The position numbers were made by a program, and so were the translations under genes. The notes beneath the pieces are model-generated. The model was given only the letters and a program-made list of their open reading frames with translations, had not been told where the DNA came from and made no database searches. From assembly GCA_014193115.1 (NCBI GenBank), contig BJHQ01000004.1:124001-188000 (forward strand): DNA of 64,000 nucleotides. Reading direction: 5' to 3'. Of this stretch, positions 36,030-43,468 are shown one piece after another. How positions within the stretch are numbered: position 1 is the first letter of the stretch; each line of letters begins with the position of its first letter. Source of the DNA: Planctomycetota bacterium (GTDB taxonomy: Bacteria > Planctomycetota > UBA11346).

Positions 36030-36194
36030 TCACTTCGCCGGCGTAGCTGCAGCTGGCGTAGCTGGGGCTGGCGTGGCCGCTGCCGGCTTTTCGCAGCACT
36101 TGCATCCTTTGGCTTCGGAACGGCAATCGCCGCAGCAGCCAGAGATGAGCGTGGCGAAGGCGACGGCGGCGAGCAAGGCGGGGATGCGGGACAT
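36030..36194 (-). CDS. Small cysteine-rich lipoprotein
   Basis: This 54-residue predicted lipoprotein has a signal sequence (MSRIPALLAAVAFATLISGC) and a clear lipobox, LISGC. The mature part is short and cysteine-rich (CCGDCRSEAKGCKCCEKP) and ends in an Ala/Pro/Thr tail of three PATPA-like units. The cysteine spacing could bind a metal, but no known family is apparent. It is convergent with apeB (7 bp). Small size makes the call less certain, but the start, signal and lipobox agree. Confidence 0.7.
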   Translation of the reverse strand: MSRIPALLAAVAFATLISGCCGDCRSEAKGCKCCEKPAAATPAPATPAAATPAK

Positions 36195-36290
36195 GGCGGA
36201 ACTCTGTGGTGTTTGAGGCGATCCTGCTCCGTCGGTCGGCCAGTGCCAGAAATGGATTTCCCAAGTTGCCACAGCGCCGATCATCGCCGC

Positions 36291-36479
36291 ATGGCTGAAC
36301 GCGGGTGGTTCTCGGGGCCGGGGTTCTGGATCTTCCTGGTCCTGATCCTGGCGGTGGTCGCGGTCGGGGCCGTGTTCAAGGTCCGGGTCGCGTTCGCCGG
36401 CGTGAAGTACGCCATCGCCCTGGTCCTGATCCTGTTCGTCGCCGCGGTGATCGGCCGCCTGCTCTCGGGCCGGCGCTGA
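36291..36479 (+). CDS. Small two-helix membrane protein
   Basis: This 62-residue protein from the ATG at 36291 consists almost entirely of two hydrophobic helices: WIFLVLILAVVAVGAVFKV and YAIALVLILFVAAVIGRLLS. Function is unknown. It ends 82 bp before the large TPR protein on the same strand. The longer open frame from 36213 overlaps the divergent lipoprotein promoter and has no hydrophobic start. It is a plausible real gene given its clean membrane topology. Confidence 0.6.
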   Translation: MAERGWFSGPGFWIFLVLILAVVAVGAVFKVRVAFAGVKYAIALVLILFVAAVIGRLLSGRR

Positions 36480-36561
36480 GCGGTGAACCCGCTCGCAGCT
36501 CCGGTGACAGCGTCCCACACACCCACTTGGACAGGAACCGGACGGACGCTAACCTGCGACC

Positions 36562-39177
36562 ATGTCCCGTCGCGAACGCACCGCGAGCTGGCTGGTGGAT
36601 CTGCCAGGAATGGTCCAGACCGTCGCCGGCAACCGCCGCACCGGGGTGATCCATGTCGGCGAGGGGCCGCCGGCCCGCCGCCTGCGGTTTGTGTCCGGAG
36701 CGCTGGTCGCGATCTCTGGCGGTGGCGACGCTGATTTCATCCGGGCGGTGACCTGGTCGGGGGTGGCGGAACCTGACGCGGTGCAACAGGTGGTCGCCGG
36801 ACTGGACACGAGCAGCGATGCGGTGCAGGTGGCCACGGTCCTGCGTGACCGCAACGTGGTCGCCGGTGATGCCCTGCTCGACGCCATCGACTGCTGGATC
36901 GAAGAGGAATTCGCGGTCATCACCGGCTGGCCGATGCCGCCTCTGGATTTCCTCGCCGATGAGCCGGCCGATCCCTGGGCCGCCTTCCAGGAACAGCTCG
37001 GCGTGTCGATCGCGCCAGGCGGGCTGCTGCTTGAAGGCCTGCGTCGTCAGGATGAGCTGACCAGTATCGCCGCATTGATCCCGGATCGCTGGGATGTGCT
37101 GATCCGCGATCGCGCTGTCGGCGTCCCCGACGATCTCCTCGTCGATGCCGGCCTGCTGCTCGATGATCTGGGCGATGCCCGGCCGGCCCGGGATCTGCTC
37201 GACCATCCCCGCCTGTCGCCGTTCCGTGCCTTGCGCGCTGTGGTGGCCTTGCGCCGTCTCGGCCTGCTCAGGGTTGCCAGCCCGGCCGAGATCGTGGTCC
37301 GCGCCGATGCCGCGTTCACCAAAGGCGACGAGATCAACGCCTACGGCCTGTATCAACGCGCCTTGCACCTTGGCCAGGAAGCCGCGCGCATTCATCTGCA
37401 TGTTGCCGAGCTGGCCGAGCGCGCTGGCCGGACCGACGAGGCCGCCAGCCATTTCATCAAGTCCGCCCCTGGCCTGGGCGATCACGCCGGTCAGGTGGTG
37501 GCCCTGCGCAACGCTCTGCGCCTGGGCGCTGAACCCGAGCCGATCCTGCTGCAACTGGTGGGCATCTACCGGGCGTTGAAAGAAAAAGACGACCTGCTTG
37601 CTGCGCTGCTCGAACTCGCCCGCATCCACGAAGCCAAGGGCAACCTCGACCTGGCGGTGCAGGAGATCGGCGAGGCCCAGGATCTCGGCGCCGACGCGGT
37701 CGCGTGCAGCCTGACCCTGGCCCGGCTGGCCGAGCGCAATGGCGACCAGGCCGAGGCGGCGATCCAATTCGAGTTGGCGGCGCGCTCGGCCCGGGACGCT
37801 GGCCGGGAAGAGGACGCCATCGCCGCCTGGACCGCGTTGCTGCGCACGGACCCCGGACTGGGCGAGCCGGCTCGCGCTCTGGCTTCGTTGTACGCCAAGC
37901 GGGGCCAGAAGGCCGAGGCCCTGCGCACCCTGCGCGTCACCTTGTCGGCGGTGGTCGATCCCACCGCGGTCCAGTTGGTGCCGCTCTACGAACTGCTGAC
38001 CAAGCTCGACCCCAACGACGCCGCCGCTCTCGACTGGCTGGCCAAGGCGTATTCCCGGCAGAAGAACCGCGATGGTGCGGTCCAGCAGCTGCGCTTGGCG
38101 GCCGCTGCCCAGGAACGCGGCGGCGACCAGGCTGGCGTGGTCCGCAGCTTTGAACGGATCGTCGAGCTCGATCCAGGATCGGTCGAAGCACTGCTGAAAT
38201 TGGCTGAATTGCGCCTCCAGCTCGGCCAGGACGGCACCGCCGCCATCCGCTGGTGCCAGGCGGTCGATCTGCTGATTGCCGCTGGCGACCTGCCGCGGGC
38301 CCGCCAAGTGGCGGAAACCGCCCTGCAGAAAGTGCCAGCCTCGCTCCACCTGCGCATCCGCCTGGCCCAGGTGGCGGTTCGGGTCGGGGACCGGGCCGCG
38401 GCTGCGACCAGCTACCGGGCTGCAGCGAATCTCGCCACCGGCATGGGCGACACCGAAGCGGCGCGCGATCTGATGATCCAGGTCTGCCGCTTGCGGCCCG
38501 ACGACCTGGTCACCCGGATCCGTCTGGCTGGGCTCCTTGAGGGCGGCGATCCGCAAATCCAGGAGGTCATCCTGAAGGATGTGGTGCGCTGCGCGATGCG
38601 TTCAGGCAATCACGGCATTGCGTTGGAGCACGCCCGCCGCCGGGTCGCCATCGCCCCGGGCCTGGCCTATGACCAGCGCAGCGAGCTGGTCGGACTGCTC
38701 AATCGCATCGGCGACGAAGCTGCCGAGCTGTCCGAAGGCCGCAAACTGCTCGATGATCTGCTCTCCCGGGGCGAGATCGAACGGGTGCAGGATCTGCTGT
38801 CACGTCTCGTCGCCAGCCAGCCGCAGAACGCCGGGTTGGTGCTCCAGCTCGCGGAGCTCCACGAGGCTCTGGGCGACCACCGCCGCGCCGCCCGGTTCTT
38901 CCGCCACGCCGTGCCGCTGCTCCAGATCGACGACCGTCCCGACGAAGCCCGTGAGGCCCTGGGCAAGGTCTGCGCCATGGCCCGCAACCCGGACGAACCG
39001 ATCCTGGTCCTGGCCCGCGCCCGCTTGGAAAAAGGCGCAGTGATCGATTGGGATAAATTACGCCAGGAGGTCGAGCATCGCGAGCGCCTGCGCAAAGCCG
39101 AATCGATGGGCACGATCGCCATCGAACGCCGCGGTTCCAGCTCGGGCACGACCTCGCGGATCCGGCAGGCCCGCTAA
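36562..39177 (+). CDS. Large cytosolic TPR protein with an N-terminal DUF4388-like domain
   Basis: This 871-residue protein has no signal peptide. The N-terminal 120 residues (GNRRTGVIHVGEGPPARRLR, FVSGALVAISGGGDADFIRA) resemble the DUF4388/PATAN-type domain of bacterial signalling proteins. From about residue 240 to the end the protein is a long helical-repeat region with TPR-like units, such as AYGLYQRALHLGQEAARIHL, ALLELARIHEAKGNLDLAVQ and AIQFELAARSARDAGREEDA. It probably serves as a protein-interaction scaffold. It stands alone and is convergent with the Ig-repeat lipoprotein gene 15 bp away. The domain call is by pattern. Confidence 0.8.
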   Translation: MSRRERTASWLVDLPGMVQTVAGNRRTGVIHVGEGPPARRLRFVSGALVAISGGGDADFIRAVTWSGVAEPDAVQQVVAGLDTSSDAVQVATVLRDRNVVAGDALLDAIDCWIEEEFAVITGWPMPPLDFLADEPADPWAAFQEQLGVSIAPGGLLLEGLRRQDELTSIAALIPDRWDVLIRDRAVGVPDDLLVDAGLLLDDLGDARPARDLLDHPRLSPFRALRAVVALRRLGLLRVASPAEIVVRADAAFTKGDEINAYGLYQRALHLGQEAARIHLHVAELAERAGRTDEAASHFIKSAPGLGDHAGQVVALRNALRLGAEPEPILLQLVGIYRALKEKDDLLAALLELARIHEAKGNLDLAVQEIGEAQDLGADAVACSLTLARLAERNGDQAEAAIQFELAARSARDAGREEDAIAAWTALLRTDPGLGEPARALASLYAKRGQKAEALRTLRVTLSAVVDPTAVQLVPLYELLTKLDPNDAAALDWLAKAYSRQKNRDGAVQQLRLAAAAQERGGDQAGVVRSFERIVELDPGSVEALLKLAELRLQLGQDGTAAIRWCQAVDLLIAAGDLPRARQVAETALQKVPASLHLRIRLAQVAVRVGDRAAAATSYRAAANLATGMGDTEAARDLMIQVCRLRPDDLVTRIRLAGLLEGGDPQIQEVILKDVVRCAMRSGNHGIALEHARRRVAIAPGLAYDQRSELVGLLNRIGDEAAELSEGRKLLDDLLSRGEIERVQDLLSRLVASQPQNAGLVLQLAELHEALGDHRRAARFFRHAVPLLQIDDRPDEAREALGKVCAMARNPDEPILVLARARLEKGAVIDWDKLRQEVEHRERLRKAESMGTIAIERRGSSSGTTSRIRQAR

Positions 39178-39192
39178 ACAGCCGTCAACCTT

Positions 39193-40356
39193 TCACGGCG
39201 CGCCAGGCACCTGGATTTCGAAATCCTGAGCCGAACCGATCAGCAGATCGAACGAGAAGTCCCCGGACAGGGCGCCGCCGATGCGTCGGGTCCAGACCGT
39301 GCTGTTGGCGGGTTTCCAACGTAGTTCCACATTCTGCTCAGCTGCTGGGCTGGCGCCCGCATCGGTCACCGTGCCGGAGAGGGCAAACGGAGCAGCGACG
39401 TTGACGGTCACGGTCACCGAGCCCGTGGCGGTACCGCCGGAAGACGATGCTCCCGCCTGGACCGCGTAGGTACCATTACGCCAGAATTGCACCGTCGGAT
39501 CCTCGGCTGAGCCATTGGTGATCAATCCACTCGGTGGCGGGGTACCGGTTCCGGTGATCGTCCAGGTGATAGTGCTCGCGCCGGTGATGGTGGCGTCGAT
39601 GGTCGCGGTGGCTGTGGTGATGGTGAGGGTGGACGGGACGCTGACGCTGGGCGGGGTCGGTCCGCTGGGCTGAACCGTCACGTTTGTAGTCACGGCGGCA
39701 TTGGGGTTGCCGGCCGCGTCTGAGCAGGCGCTCGCAGCGGCGACAATGGTGGCGGTGCCAGCCACCCCGGCGGTGAGGGACAACGTGTACGATGTGCCGC
39801 TGCCGGTGAGGACGGCGCCAGAGGCGTTGGTCAGGGTGAAATCACCGACCGCAAGTCCGGTCACCGCCTCAGAGGCAGTGATCGCTATGGTGAAGGGGGT
39901 TCCTGCCACTACGGGATTGGCCGAAGGGGTGAGCGTTAACACCGGCGGGGTGATGTCCGTGCCGGTAACCGTCACGTTTGCGGTCACGGCGGCGTTGGGA
40001 TTGCCGGCCGCGTCCGAGCAGGCGCTCGCAGCCGCGACGATGGAAGCGGTGCCAGCCACCCCAGCGGTGAGGGACAGCGTGTACGACGTGCCGCTTCCGG
40101 TCAGGACGGCGCCAGAGGCGTTGGTCAGGGTGAAATCAGCAACCGCAAGTCCGGTTACCGTCTCAGAGGCGGCGATCGCGATAGTGAACGGGGCTCCGGC
40201 CACCACCGGGTTGGCCGACGGAGTCAAAACCAGCGAGGGCGGCGTCGTGTCTCCTCCAGTACCGCCGCCGCCTCCGCCACCACCGCCTCCGCCACCTTTA
40301 CAGGCTGTGATGACCAATATGGAGAAAAAAAGAATGGCGAAGCGGGAAGGAATCAT
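39193..40356 (-). CDS. Surface lipoprotein with a poly-Gly spacer and two Ig-like repeats
   Basis: This 387-residue protein has a lipoprotein signal (FAILFFSILVITAC) with lipobox ITAC. Directly after the cysteine comes a tract of about 12 glycines, then two near-identical 98-residue Ig-like units starting TPPSLVLTPSANPVVAG and TPPVLTLTPSANPVVAG. A third beta-rich domain and a carboxypeptidase-regulatory-like end (LSGTVTDAGASPAAEQNVEL) follow. It is the third gene of a transcript with the ECF sigma factor and its anti-sigma gene (12 bp gap), so it may be the target or reporter of that regulator. The repeats suggest adhesion or envelope display. Confidence 0.8.
   Translation of the reverse strand: MIPSRFAILFFSILVITACKGGGGGGGGGGGGTGGDTTPPSLVLTPSANPVVAGAPFTIAIAASETVTGLAVADFTLTNASGAVLTGSGTSYTLSLTAGVAGTASIVAAASACSDAAGNPNAAVTANVTVTGTDITPPVLTLTPSANPVVAGTPFTIAITASEAVTGLAVGDFTLTNASGAVLTGSGTSYTLSLTAGVAGTATIVAAASACSDAAGNPNAAVTTNVTVQPSGPTPPSVSVPSTLTITTATATIDATITGASTITWTITGTGTPPPSGLITNGSAEDPTVQFWRNGTYAVQAGASSSGGTATGSVTVTVNVAAPFALSGTVTDAGASPAAEQNVELRWKPANSTVWTRRIGGALSGDFSFDLLIGSAQDFEIQVPGAP
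39668..40250 (-). repeat. Two 294-bp tandem repeats encoding Ig-like domains
   Basis: Two consecutive units of about 294 bp are nearly identical at the DNA level, for example both contain GGCGCCAGAGGCGTTGGTCA and GGCCGCGTCTGAGCAGGCGC with one or two changes. They encode the two TPP-LTPSANPVVAG units of the lipoprotein. Such recent duplication can lead to copy-number change by recombination. Confidence 0.85.
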
Positions 40357-40368
40357 GGTTGATCCTGA

Positions 40369-40845
40369 TCAAGGCCTGAGGTTCATGGTGATATCAGCAG
40401 TCGCCGAGAGCGTCTCTTGATGCTTGCTGATCGTCGTCTGGCCCTGGCGGACGAGCACCGTGATGGTGCGCACGTGCGCTGAAGCTGGATGTGGCGGGGA
40501 AGTCGTCCGGATTCCATCGATCGCGATGTCGGGTGAAGCGCTAGACCGGGTGGTCGAGGGAGAGGCGTGCGGCAGAAGCACGGCCAGGGCGAGCAGGGCT
40601 GCGGCACTGAAACCAGCAGCAAGCAGCCAAGACCTGCGCGGGACCGACGGCGAAGCCGTTGCCGTGCTGGGAGTTGCCGAGCTGAGGCGGACCTGCTGGC
40701 GCAGCAGACCTTCGACCTGAAGCCGGGTGTGGAACCTGTTCCGGTTGGATGGGTCTCGATCCAACATCGATTCCAGGCGGCGTTGTCGCACGACATCAAG
40801 TGTGCCGTCGATCCAACCATCAATGAGGTCGTCGAGTTCATCCAT
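40369..40845 (-). CDS. Anti-sigma-factor-like membrane protein (FecR-like partner of the ECF sigma factor)
   Basis: This 158-residue protein begins MDELDDLIDGWIDGTLDVVR, the short N-terminal helix typical of PVC anti-sigma proteins. RDPSNRNRFHTRLQVEGLLR follows, then one membrane helix (SWLLAAGFSAAALLALAVLLP) and a short external part. It probably binds and restrains the ECF factor. Its ATG lies inside the end of the sigma gene (8-bp overlap), so the two are translationally coupled. A zinc HxxxCxxC motif is absent, as is usual for this group. Confidence 0.78.
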   Translation of the reverse strand: MDELDDLIDGWIDGTLDVVRQRRLESMLDRDPSNRNRFHTRLQVEGLLRQQVRLSSATPSTATASPSVPRRSWLLAAGFSAAALLALAVLLPHASPSTTRSSASPDIAIDGIRTTSPPHPASAHVRTITVLVRQGQTTISKHQETLSATADITMNLRP

Positions 40846-41344
40846 GGTTCTGCTCCAGGCAGCGATGCAGGGCCCGGCGGATGCGGTGCAATCGGACCCG
40901 CAAGGTAGCGGCGCTCGACCCGCTACGCACCGCCAAAGCGTCGAAATCCAGGGCTTCTCCATAATGCCAGTCGATCAGCCGGCGGGCCTGGGCACCAAGC
41001 TGGGAAAGGCAGTTGCGCAGACGAACTCGCAGATCGGTCGGATCGGCCTCTGCTTGTTCCTGGCCGGCAAGATCGGCCTCCGCTTCAGGGGACAGGCGGA
41101 GCATGCGTTCGGATCTGCCGCGCGCCTGCCGCCATTTGCGGATTTCCAGGTCCATCACGGCATGGGCCCACGCTCGGAAGTTGGTGCCGTCTTGGAACGT
41201 GTCAAATTTTGTCCACAGCACGCTGGCGGTCTCTTGGACCAGATCATCGGCATCGGCAGTTGGGACTCCATGGCGGAGCGCATGGGCATACAAAGACGGG
41301 TAATGGTCGGTGTACAGCGCCAGAAAGGATCGCGGATCAGCCAT
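40838..41344 (-). CDS. ECF RNA polymerase sigma factor (Sig-70 gvs1, Gemmata/Verrucomicrobium/Rhodopirellula type)
   Basis: This is 168 residues from the ATG at 41344. Region 2 is seen in SFLALYTDHYPSLYAHALRH, ADADDLVQETASVLWTKFDT and GTNFRAWAHAVMDLEIRKWR. Region 4 is seen in RLIDWHYGEALDFDALAVRS and SAATLRVRLHRIRRALHRCL. The pattern fits the ECF subgroup that is expanded in planctomycetes and Verrucomicrobia, which supports the taxonomic guess. An upstream in-frame ATG at 41389 is a possible alternative start. It heads a three-gene transcript with an anti-sigma gene and a lipoprotein gene, and probably responds to an envelope signal. Confidence 0.9.
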   Translation of the reverse strand: MADPRSFLALYTDHYPSLYAHALRHGVPTADADDLVQETASVLWTKFDTFQDGTNFRAWAHAVMDLEIRKWRQARGRSERMLRLSPEAEADLAGQEQAEADPTDLRVRLRNCLSQLGAQARRLIDWHYGEALDFDALAVRSGSSAATLRVRLHRIRRALHRCLEQNHG

Positions 41345-41530
41345 GGTAACTTCATAATGAACCTGGACTTGAGACGCGAAGTTACCCATTCGCAGGAGTT
41401 CCATCAGATCGTGTGTCATCCACGACGAAATGGCGCCGTCGCCAGCCCGAGCGCTCCGGCATACCAACCAACCCAGCAGTCGGTCGGTTCGCTGGCGACC
41501 TCAGCGATAGCGGTCGTTCAGTCCCCGCAT

Positions 41531-42304
41531 CTACTCAGCCACAATTGCTTGCAAATCAGTATGGTGGCGCGCACTGGCAAGCCGTTCCAGGACGGTCCCG
41601 GCGATGGGGAAGGCGTGCAGGTCGTAGAGCGGCGGGTCGATGCCGAGCAGGCGCAGGCGCCGCTGCGTTGCACCGCGGAAGGCCTCCGCCGGCAGGGCCC
41701 GGTCGAGGTCATACCGCTTCAGCCACCACCAGCCGAAATAGGTGTAGATCGCCCGGCGTTCCCCAGCGGAATGATTGCGTCCGCCGCTGTGCCAGATCGA
41801 GGCATTGATGAACACCACGTCGCCCGCCTGGGCGGGCACGGCGATCTCGCCGGGTAGCGGTTCGCCGAGCCGGTCGGAAGGCGGGCCCGCCAGGCCACGG
41901 TGGCTGCCGGGGATGACCAGCGTCGGCCCGCGTTCCGGAGTCATGTCATCGAGATAAGTGATGGTGTTCACCGACAGCGGCCAATCGCCTGGCGCGTTGA
42001 AATCCCGGTGCCACTGCCGTTCCGGACCTGGATCGTGGGGACCTTGGTACAGGGTGTCGAGGGACAGCATCTGCGACTGCGCGCCAAACAATGCGGTGAT
42101 CGGGCCAACCAGCCCATCGTGGTCGAGCAAGGCGACCAGATCCGGCTGAGCGAGGGTCTCAGGTTGGCTGACCTTCCTGCCGCGCCGGGCACCGGCGGCG
42201 GTATAGGCAGCGCGCAGGCGGTCGAGTTCGACCGCTGAGAATACCCCACGACGGTGCAGGTAGCCGTTGGCCAGGAAGAATTGCATCTCTGATTCGGTAT
42301 CCAT
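41531..42304 (-). CDS. Phytanoyl-CoA dioxygenase family (PhyH) Fe(II)/2-oxoglutarate oxygenase
   Basis: This is 257 residues from 42304; a start 12 codons upstream at 42340 is possible. The jelly-roll oxygenase has the metal pair HxD in QWHRDFNAPGDWP and the distal His in NASIWHSGGRNHSAGERRAI, where the following Arg would bind 2-oxoglutarate. MQFFLANGYLHRRGVFSAVE and RGPTLVIPGSHRG are family hallmarks. The substrate is unknown; PhyH proteins hydroxylate many small molecules. It is divergent from an AraC regulator with a 70-bp gap, so the regulator very likely controls it. Confidence 0.9.
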   Translation of the reverse strand: MDTESEMQFFLANGYLHRRGVFSAVELDRLRAAYTAAGARRGRKVSQPETLAQPDLVALLDHDGLVGPITALFGAQSQMLSLDTLYQGPHDPGPERQWHRDFNAPGDWPLSVNTITYLDDMTPERGPTLVIPGSHRGLAGPPSDRLGEPLPGEIAVPAQAGDVVFINASIWHSGGRNHSAGERRAIYTYFGWWWLKRYDLDRALPAEAFRGATQRRLRLLGIDPPLYDLHAFPIAGTVLERLASARHHTDLQAIVAE

Positions 42305-42374
42305 GTCCTGATCGTAGTCTCTAGAATTATTTCGGTCCATTTCATATCTGGCTTCATCGCCTATCTTTTTCGGC

Positions 42375-43220
42375 ATGGCCGAACCAGCCCGGATCGCGGA
42401 CCTGCCCACCGTCGCGACGGCCCTCGCTGGCAGCTTCGTCCGGGTTGTGGCGGTGACCGAGCGGATCGCGCCGGGAGCGGTCTTCAGCCACCGGCCGCTC
42501 AAACAGCTGGCGCTGCTCGCGACCTGGGCCGGAGGCGCCGAGTGCCTGTGCGATGGCCAATCGTTCAGCCAACGGCCAGGAACTTTGGCTTGGATCGCTC
42601 CTCGCTGCGAACTCGAAGAATGCAGCGGTCCGAGCGGGTGGGAGGTCAGCTACCTGATGCTCGAAGGCACGCTTGCCGACCGCATAGCTCAAACGATCCG
42701 CGACAGCGGCACACCGGCATTCGTCTATCACCCGTCCCGTCGGACCTGGCGTCAGGCGATGAGCGAGGCGGTTGCTGCGGCCCGTGACCGGCCGGATGGC
42801 TGGGCATGGATCCTGCTTGCCCGGATCGCATTGCTCGCCGAACTCGCTGCGACCACACCGGCTCCCTTGGGCGAAGGCGGCGGTATCCTCGACCTTGCGT
42901 GCAGGCTGGTCGATCGGGCTCCGGACCGGTCTTGGAGCACCGCCGAGCTCGCGGCGTCGTTGGGCGTCGGGGTGCGTACTTTGACTCAGCGATTCAGCCG
43001 CCTGACCGGAATGCCGCCAGCCCGGTGGGTGCGGCGGCGGCGGCTGGGCCACGCCCGGGTGCTGATCGAGCGCGGTGCGCCGGTGGGCGAGACCGCTGCC
43101 CGCCTGGGCTTCGCCAATCCCTTCCATTTTTCACGGGCTTTCAAGCGCGAATTCGGTCTGCCGCCATCGGCCGCGATCCGGTCAGGTGCGGGCGCCACCG
43201 GTCTCCACGGCAGCGATTGA
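42375..43220 (+). CDS. AraC-family transcriptional regulator
   Basis: This is a 281-residue regulator. The N-terminal half (about 1-170) resembles a cupin ligand-binding domain (FSHRPLKQLALLATWAGGAE, SQRPGTLAWIAPRCELEE). The C-terminal half has two helix-turn-helix motifs: WSTAELAASLGVGVRTLTQR and VGETAARLGFANPFHFSRAF followed by KREFGLPPSAAI. The last is the classical AraC signature. It is divergent from the PhyH dioxygenase gene across 70 bp, which suggests it senses the dioxygenase substrate or product and controls that gene. Confidence 0.93.
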   Translation: MAEPARIADLPTVATALAGSFVRVVAVTERIAPGAVFSHRPLKQLALLATWAGGAECLCDGQSFSQRPGTLAWIAPRCELEECSGPSGWEVSYLMLEGTLADRIAQTIRDSGTPAFVYHPSRRTWRQAMSEAVAAARDRPDGWAWILLARIALLAELAATTPAPLGEGGGILDLACRLVDRAPDRSWSTAELAASLGVGVRTLTQRFSRLTGMPPARWVRRRRLGHARVLIERGAPVGETAARLGFANPFHFSRAFKREFGLPPSAAIRSGAGATGLHGSD

Positions 43221-43270
43221 GGTCGCCAGGCATGCAGACGCGGGAGGATCCATCTATCCACCGCCAACAA

Positions 43271-43305
43271 AAACCGCACCGCCGCTGGTCCGACCAACGG
43301 CGGTG
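43271..43305 (-). terminator. Rho-independent terminator of the polysaccharide operon
   Basis: On the minus strand CACCGCCGTTGGT, CGG and ACCAGCGGCGGTG form a 13-bp stem with one mismatch and a 3-base loop, followed by CGGTTTTTGTT. The U-rich tail and orientation fit termination of transcripts leaving the O-antigen-ligase-like gene about 165 bp upstream. A second role for AraC on the other strand is less likely because no T-run follows in that direction. Confidence 0.8.
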
Positions 43306-43468
43306 TGCACAAGCAGTAAAGTCAGGATCGAGCAGCTACCTGCCACTGGAAGGCTCACATCGATCGGCAGATCAACGTCGATCTGGCCGGTCATGATCCA
43401 TCCGCCAGGGCGTTGCCGTGATCGCCCAGGTTCGCCCTGCTGTTGAACCAGGCTGACAGTGGAGCTTT

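Noticed and set aside
40261..40300. Run of GCC/ACC triplets as a possible regulatory microsatellite
   Set aside because: It codes for the poly-Gly spacer of the lipoprotein, so a coding explanation is sufficient.
43250..43390. 46-codon open frame on the minus strand downstream of the O-antigen-ligase-like gene
   Set aside because: It runs through the strong terminator hairpin and its U-tract, which explains its composition, and it has no convincing ribosome-binding site.
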